From Acarospora socialis (Eukaryota; Ascomycota; Lecanoromycetes; Acarosporales; Acarosporaceae): a stretch of 64,000 nucleotides of DNA. Made by a program: the position numbers and the translations under genes. The notes beneath the pieces were generated by a model, which had not been told where the DNA came from, ran no database searches, and saw nothing but the letters and a program-made list of their open reading frames with translations. Below are positions 57,205 through 64,000 of this stretch, in pieces (the stretch's first letter is position 1; each line of letters begins with the position of its first letter). The stretch lies in assembly GCA_025617375.2 (NCBI GenBank), contig JAMYGW020000002.1:496001-560000 (forward strand). Reading direction: 5' to 3'.

Positions 57205-57726
57205 CCGTATACGCCTCAGTTGCTCAACTCCTGTGCTTCACAGAAGCATGCTAGTCCTTAAGTTCAACGTATGTTCAAGATAGTACAGAAAACGAAGAAG
57301 TCCACAACAAGCCACCTTGAAATGTGGCGAGTATGGAAGGGTCGAGGGGCATTGAGGACCCTGGGGCTGGAAGTTTAAGCGAGCTTCAACCCCGGACTTG
57401 TTAAATAATATCTCATCTTATGAGAGTCCCGCCTACTCTAAGGGGCTCTTGCACAAAGATGAAAAGGTCCTTTTGTCATACCATCAATTGCAACATATGA
57501 CCATTATATAACGCAAAGATCCCTCTTCATCTCCACGGTGACGACTTCTCATCTCAACCTTATCACCCACCTCAAAGTCATTGGGCTTACAGGACGCGGC
57601 GCGCTTCGCCTTTGAAAGCTTCAAGTTCTGGTTGCCGCCGGGTCTTGACATTATTCATGCCAGGACAAGACGCGTCTTCCGGCCTTGCTCGAGGCCAGTG
57701 GCCTAGACGAAGATCTGGCAGGCTCT
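57205..57726. promoter_or_regulatory. Divergent promoter, CEX1 and PHD gene
   Basis: About 520 bp between the CEX1 start and the first tentative exon of the PHD gene. No specific element was recognised. If the PHD gene starts later, the region is longer. Confidence 0.4.
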
Positions 57727-60700
57727 ATGGGCAACGCGGAGTCCAGAGAGATTGCAACCGGTAGCTTCCAGCACAGTTTGAATGATAACGAGTCGAATTC
57801 AGCTAGGCCAAAGGTATGCAAAACGGCTTTTTAGATACGTCCACTGCTTTTTGTATTTCCCATCTCGATCGGAATCACTCCCTACAAGCAGTATTATCTG
57901 TATTCTAGGATACCCTGCATACTCTCACTTCCTTCAAGTCATCCTCAGACGTCAATGATGCAGCAATGGTAAAAGGTCGGACTGCAATACGTCTTTCAAT
58001 GGTCCTCGTCCTCAGGTTAGCGACTTCAAGCTTGCTGAGGAACCCTCCACTCTCCACTCTGCCCTCGTGTGCTGGTGTTTTTCTGGACGGAGCACGCTCT
58101 ATGGAAGCCTGTGAAGGGTGCTCGCCGAGACTGCACATGTAGGCAACTCGCATGGCAAGATGTCAAGTCCTAAAGTCAAGGAATGGGCCCTACTTGGAAG
58201 CGAGGTGTAAAACAATGTCTAAGACAGCACCATAACTTGGGACACCGGTATGGTTGTAATCACAAACTGGCGTCAATGGCAACGGTGTAAAGAAGGGGAT
58301 GAGACGTTCGCAAACTACCAGTCTAGATGACACTTGGAGCGTGGTTTCCTGTTCATGGCTAGGGCCACCACCTGGTTCGGAGTGGAGAGTGGCTGGGAGA
58401 GGCTCGCTCGAGAAACTTCCGGAGGACTGAGAACCTTGAAGACAGCAGGTTGAAGACTCAATTAAAACTGAAAAGACCTGAGACGTCCTGCATGCTTTAG
58501 CAATCTTTGTGGGCTTTGCAGAAGCTACCTGGATCACTCAGACTCCGTCCGCTCAATCCGCTACAGAGCTGACATGCACACTAGAACGCTTCCACACGAT
58601 ATCAGCATCGCCAGAAGTCAAGGGGCTCATCAGGTCAGTCAATTGGCTGGCCCACGCGCATTAGTTAATACAAGTCACAGCTAGGAAAAGTACGGGGGGT
58701 ACTCACCGGTCAAACTCCAATGGTCTTGTTCTAGGAACCCCTCCCCACGATGACTCCAAACTCAATGGCCGTCTCTTTGCTGGAAACGAATCCTTTCCCG
58801 GTCACGAGAGAAGCAAAAAATCATTTAGACGGCCGAAGGGATCGAGATCCGAATCGCCCATAGCTAAGAGACGGCGCCATGACAGAGGATTCGAAACTGG
58901 GACTGCTCATTATTATACAGGCTCTCAAGCAATGGCCTTGCCTATATCGCCTCCTCAACGGCGGAATCTTGGTGCGAAAATTCCAAATAGTTGTGCAATC
59001 AATGACACAGTTGGCCAATCCAGTGGCTCCTATGGCTCAGAACCAAGCGCTCGACCAAGGGTACCACAGTATGATCAAGCCACTAATGATGGTTGGCCCC
59101 CTGGCCGATCTCCTCCGAGTTGTCCCAGATCCATGCGCTCAGCAAACACTAGCACTGCATGTAATTTCTCTAGTCTGCTCGGCACGTCCGCTGAAGCATC
59201 CGGTTGGAACCCGGGTGAAGATATAACCCGCACACCGTTTCGAGTTAATGATAGCCAAGTATATACAGATGGCAAAGCGATGGACTCAGATCCGACTTCC
59301 TCAAGCGGCGCCGCTCTGTTGACAAGCTCATCCACCGTCTCAAGCAGTAAGGTAAAGAGATGTTACAGCTGCCGCAAGCCTCAGAACGCAGAGGAGTCTC
59401 CGGCCTGGGTACAATGCTTGGACTGTAAAAACAGGAACCACCCGTTCTGTTGCACGTTTGAAGCCGCCCGAGAGCGGGGCATGGAGTAAGCTTGCATGCC
59501 TTTCTTCCACACAGTCTCAGATACTGACAATGATTAGGGACCAAGGGTCGGCGTTCCAGCGAGATGCAATATGTTTACAGTGCACAGCGAAGACGCCGAC
59601 GTTGATTCTAGAAAACAACGACGAGTCCAATTCTCCGCACAGGCAAGAACGGCCGTTCAAGCGCCGGAAGACCGAACAGCATAACATGAAGGACGTTGTT
59701 TTTGGTCAGAGATCACCACGTCAAACCGTACATTCAAATGGTTACAACCCCATAGTCACGAATACGACATGGACACCTTTCACGGCAATTGACAGCGAAA
59801 AACCTGCGTACATCGACTCGGAAACGCTAGATTTCTCGAATCCAGATGCACTATTAGAAGATTTAAGGAAGCCAGCCTCTGGTGGTTCACAGTTGGCACA
59901 GAGCCAGAAGTCGTCTATCAGAACACCTGCCCAAACAGAGACCAGTGTTAAAGGCGAGCAGCAAGAACTGAACCCAAATGTGCAAAATCCAGCAGAGACA
60001 GCTGCATGTACTCAAATCTCAGATATCAGTGGTGTGGAAGCATGTCAAACCTCCACTCAAGCTCCTTCACTGCAAGCGTCGAGAAACATCAATCAAGAGG
60101 ACTCGGACAAGCACACACATCACTTGCGGCACTCGGCCCATTCTCCAACCAATCCAAGTGCTGAAATCCAAGAGGTCAAGGTCGAAGGATCTCCGACTCA
60201 GAGCACGAAAGCAGGCAATGGAAGCAGTGATACAGGCAGCGGTTTAACAGGACCAAATACAGTGTCAAAGGACAGTGTGGTGTCCTTCCCTCTGTGCACT
60301 AGCTGCGGTATCAAGAGAGTGTTCAATACACCAAGGAACGGGGAAACGATTATTCTGTGGTAAGTCTCGCACTAAGGCCAACGAGCTCTTTCTGACCAAC
60401 CTAGCAAAACATGCGCAAATGCAAACAGATCTCTGGATACAGTTACCCAATCGCACGGTAGTTCCCTTAGAGATTCCATCAACCTTCAGATTCTCGAGAC
60501 ACCTGCCATCAATAGGAATAGCCAGCGAAATGCATCGCCTGGGCACGAGCGAGAACTTGAAGAGATCGAAAGGTCATTCAGCTTCGCAAACGGCCGTGAT
60601 GTGGATAAATCCGAGATGTGGCCCTTTGGACCCAAGCTCAAGTCGTTGGGCACAATACATAGGTCCGGAGGAAGTCCTATATTGACCCAGGTCGAGGAAT

Positions 60701-61993
60701 CTCCAGTGGCAAGCCGGGCAAATGGGCCGCCCCAATCGGAAGAATTACCAAAAAAAGCCACAGGTATCTGTTCACCTGATACTTCTCTGGCTGCTCAAGC
60801 ACCTTCCTCTGCGCCGACAGCCCTTCCTCCAGCAGAGGTTGAACTATCCTTACAAGATCACGTGGAGTGTGAACCGGGACGGGCCCGTGGGCTGAGCGAA
60901 AGGAGCGAGAAAATCTTGGCGCAAGCTAAGACCATCAGTGATCTAAGATCGACATCGCAGAAGGTCAATGACCTGACCAGGACAATAAGAGAGAATCACC
61001 AAGAGACTCTCAGAAGTGTAGCTCAGGCATCTGTGGCTCAGGTATCTCAAGATTTCAACGCAGTAATCAAGAGTATGGAGGACAAGCAGCAAAGCGCTAT
61101 TCAAGCCAAAGAAAAGGCATTGCAAGATCTTGACGCAGTAATCAAGAGTATGGAGGAAAAGCACCAGAGAGCTATCCAAGCCAAAGAACAGGAGTTGCAG
61201 CAATTAAAGGCCGAACTCGACCAATCAAAAGTCGAGAGTGCCAAGGCTATAGTATCCAGGGACCTCAGCCTCTCAACGGCCAATGATGAAATTACAAACT
61301 TGAGATCTCAACTAGCTTGTCAAGATCAAGATCAAGGCGATAACAATAGAGAGTTGATGAGACTGAGGACTGAAGTAGAAGCCCTCAAAGATCGACTTGC
61401 CTCTTCCGAAAAGTCAGCAAAAGTTGTGCCAAAGTTTATCCACATTAGTCTTTTCGATGCCGCACCTGAACTGCTACCCGAGCATGTCTTCTTCGATGCC
61501 GAAGCAAAGAAGCAGGAGATAGAAAAGAGGCCTTCCAGGAAGCAGAGGTTTGGTAGGCGACTAAACCATATACGCCAAGAACGCGGCCAGTACCCTCACC
61601 GGGAGATTTACAGGCATTCACCGAAGCCATGCGAGATCTACCGAGATGCTACCATCTGTCTAACCGAGGAGCCCACAGGATCAACTCCTGTGAAGCGTAG
61701 GGAACTCCAGGACCTCGGTCCTGGCGAGGTGATTGACGAAGACGTGCGAGGAAGCAAAAGTGAGGAGAAAGGTCCCATGTCTCTCGAAGAGATGATGGGA
61801 GTTCCGCGGAACGCGATCCCGTGCCTCGTTGAAGGCCAGTTGGCTTACCGTGAGGGTACGCGGGTATGTCTGCAGTCACTCCATCCTCTTGGGCCTCCAC
61901 TGACCAAAGCATGTGCAGGACGCAAAGGGTCGACTTTCCCGAGCGAAGGCAACGTACAAGGTTGGGCGCAACGTTGCCGGACAGCTGAAGTGA
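57727..61993 (+). CDS. PHD-type zinc-finger coiled-coil protein, 5' exons tentative
   Basis: Probable chromatin-associated PHD-type protein; no close named relative. The well-supported exons are 58681..59485, 59538..60359, 60405..61863 and 61919..61993. Further upstream exons (57727..57813, 57909..57968, 58016..58066, 58160..58204 and 58585..58633) keep frame and GT-AG borders and would give 1150 aa, but they are weak. The finger has a C4HC3 pattern: CYSC, then CLDC, NHPFCC, and CLQC after an intron. A second pair, CTSC and CKTC, lies about 270 residues later, with the last Cys restored by a splice. A basic patch IAKRRRHD precedes the finger. The coiled coil near 61000-61400 has a 25-residue repeat. 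The end (EEMMGVPRNAIPCL and DAKGRLSRAK) looks conserved. Confidence 0.7.
61055..61205. repeat. 75-bp tandem repeat in coiled-coil coding region
   Basis: Two adjacent 75-bp units encode FNAVIKSMEDKQQSAIQAKE and LDAVIKSMEEKHQRAIQAKE, 25 residues each, with several differences. The duplication lies inside the coiled coil of the PHD-type protein and keeps frame. Confidence 0.85.
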
Positions 61994-63051
61994 TTTCCTT
62001 TCATCAGCCGCATAGGGTGCTGAAGCTGCATCGGGATGCTGGGCGTTTGCTTTTATATCTCTTGGCTCGGGTTTGGGTGGAGTATCCTCCTCAATTTTGA
62101 TTATACTAAGGTACCACGATGAGCATTACCCAACGCGTCTTTGCATTGTTTCAGTTTCAACTCTTAAGCATAGTCTATCTACACAGTTGCCATATCGCAC
62201 GTCTGTTGGTCTCCCATATACGGAGTACCAAGAAGTAGAACTGGGAGATAGAAGCATGAGGACTGGCCGCATGAGCAGTTACTCCAAGTTCAGGATCTAC
62301 CTCTCAGGGACTTGGCAGGTATTCGATTAAGTCTATACAGCGCAGACATCCATGCTACCTCATATTAATAAGTCCCGCTAGGCCAAGATCCAGCGTACAG
62401 TACTATGTAACCTCGCAATTTGATTATGAAATGCTCATAGCAGAGAGCCAGCAAACCAGCCAAGAGTTTCTCACAAGATGCGTAAACATACCTAGTTTAT
62501 AAACGGTTTGGTAACGGCTTTTCACATCGATTGAGATGAATACTGTTACTTGCGACCAAGATGTGCCTGAAGTAAATAGAGACATGTTGACCTCGGTCAA
62601 TAGGGAAGCAATGATGTCATATCATTTGACATACTGTGGCTGGTGACGTGGCTTTGACCTCAGTAACCCACGCTCACAGCAACAGTAATGGTGAAAATAG
62701 GCTGATTAGGGAGTATTTGCTATACAGGAGAGTATCGTCAATACAATGAAAACACAATAAGTGATTGCAGTTATCAAATGCTGTTTTCCGTCTCACACGT
62801 TCTACTTGTGATGCTGCGCAGAAGTTGGTAGCAACCTTTTCGCCTGATGAATTTCCACCGATGTCATTTGCGATTCGATTTCCAGGGTCAGCCACACTTT
62901 CACCTTTGGCTTCTGCAGTGCGCCCCTTCGCTTCAAAAACTCCTAACATCACCCGCCTCGTCTGTCTTTTCTCCCATCCAATCTACCACAGTCCGATCAT
63001 CAAGCATCTACTCATCAACCTCACGTTCATCAATCAAACCAGTCGCTCATC
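61994..63051. other. Intergenic
   Basis: About 1.06 kb between two plus-strand genes. It contains a TACGGAGTA motif near 62220 and a pyrimidine-rich leader from about 62940. Short ORFs look like noise. Confidence 0.5.
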
Positions 63052-63819
63052 ATGTCTCTGCACTGTAAGTCTTTCTTCCCAATCTGCAAATCGTGACTCG
63101 TATCCCTCGCGTGGTGCGAAGTGACGACATTTGCAAAGACTATTCCGGACGTCACGTCCATCCATTGCAAAGCATGAAAACCTTCGATCTTTGCTATGCA
63201 GCCATGCAAGCAATGGCTACATACCGATAAACACGCTTCTCCACCACTATCAAGAAAGATCCAGCTAACAAAATCTCTTATAACCAGACCTCCCACCCGT
63301 CAAGCCCTCAGCCATCGCGCTAGGCACCATCTTCACACACACTGCCTCGCTCGCCGTCCTGGCCCCCGTCTTCGGCGATACCTACACGCGCGCCCAGTCG
63401 GCCAACTCCAAGGAGGAATTCGTGCGGTCCAAGGAAGCCGCCGGTGCCGCCGCCGCGTGGGGGTCGTCCCTCGTCGGCTCCGCGATCCAGACTTACGGCG
63501 TCGGGGCCCTCATCAACGCCACCGGCACGTTGAGCTACAAAGGTGCTGCCTACTTGGGCAGTCTGATCTTCATGGCTAGCTCCGCTCCTTCGGTAAGTTT
63601 CTCTTGAGTTTTGCTTTTCCCAATTGCCGGCATTGCGCGTGACTTGGTTTGGATTGGGTTGAGGCTGATATCGGAGTTTGTTAGTTCGTCTCGCAAATCT
63701 TCACCGAGAAGCGCCCCATGGACACTGTCGCTGTTGGTGCCCTCGCTCGTGTCTTTGAGACTGTCGGCCTGAGCATGTTCCTCACCTGGTGGGGAACTCG
63801 CACCAACCCATTCGACTAA
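63052..63819 (+). CDS. Small fungal membrane protein, DUF1761-like
   Basis: Small membrane protein of unknown function, probably of the DUF1761-like fungal group. The exons are 63052..63064, 63288..63592 and 63685..63819, giving 150 aa. The first exon carries only four codons and one base; splicing gives MSLHYLPPVKPSAIALGT. There are about four hydrophobic segments: ~12-30, ~55-75, ~83-103 and ~125-143. Stretches such as RSKEAAGAAAAWGSSLVGS, GVGALINATGTLSYKGAAYL and LTWWGTRTNPF are characteristic of the family as I recall it. No catalytic motif is visible. Its 223-nt first intron is long for this genome. Confidence 0.8.
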
Positions 63820-64000
63820 GCGCCTCGATTCCGTGGGCTTGAGGTGAAGGGTGTAATGTGGCGAAGTCGTAGCGGTAGTAGTTAGAGGCATTCGTGGCGA
63901 TGCAAAGGGAGAGAGTCAGGGGAGAATGGTGGTTGTGTTGCTTCAATCTCGTCTTCTTGAGTCTACTGATGCTCGTGGCAGTAGTGCAGGCAAATATCTC
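63820..64000. other. 3' region to window edge
   Basis: The last 180 bases hold the 3' region of the DUF1761-like gene. Nothing else seen. Confidence 0.5.

Overview
This window is nuclear DNA from a filamentous ascomycete (Pezizomycotina; a Dothideomycete-like fungus is my guess). The evidence is about 30 monocistronic genes on both strands, small introns (mostly 44-150 nt) with GT-AG borders, pyrimidine-rich leaders, and single-copy eukaryotic housekeeping genes. No rRNA, confident tRNA, CRISPR, bacterial operon or secondary-metabolite cluster was seen. All exon models were assembled by hand from frame continuity, splice borders and recalled family motifs; every model given as resolved adds up to a whole number of codons.

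Layout. 0-7.8 kb: nucleoporin NUP133 (running off the left edge), an STF2-like small protein whose start codon is split by an intron, and DRE2. 8.1-13.8 kb: a ten-exon short-chain dehydrogenase, mitochondrial methionyl-tRNA formyltransferase, and CCZ1 sharing a 178-bp divergent promoter with it. 15.5-18.1 kb: a secreted barwin/RlpA-like protein and a helix-hairpin-helix-like fungal protein. 19.2-25.1 kb: the NEDD4-type ubiquitin ligase RSP5 (11 exons, one apparent GC-AG intron), nuclear poly(A)-binding protein PAB2, and a voltage-gated proton channel. 25.6-30.8 kb: an AHC1-like zinc-finger protein, a fungal Alba-like protein and VTC1. 31.6-41.5 kb: an accessory-looking stretch with two members of one unrecognised fungal family, a Tctex-type dynein light chain, a second dehydrogenase, a PPPY-bearing protein, a doubtful or broken gene, and NAA10. 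A gene-poor gap at 32.4-34.85 kb carries a MITE-like hairpin and a tRNA-like element. 42.0-43.0 kb: five diverged copies of a roughly 180-bp tandem repeat directly upstream of a charged coiled-coil gene. 45.4-64 kb: a GPI-anchored PI-PLC-like protein, a SUR7/PalI-type membrane protein, a 1138-aa protein with a perfect 132-bp internal duplication, LST8, the pseudokinase CEX1/SCYL1, a PHD-type protein, and a small DUF1761-like membrane protein.

The genes do not form one pathway. Loose themes are vacuole and endosome function (CCZ1, VTC1, RSP5), growth signalling (LST8), translation and tRNA (formyltransferase, CEX1), and chromatin or RNA (AHC1-like, Alba-like, PAB2, PHD). The most unusual items are the ~180-bp repeat array, the split ATG, the GC-AG intron and split catalytic cysteine codon in RSP5, the compact hairpin element, the tRNA-like element, and the recent in-frame duplication.
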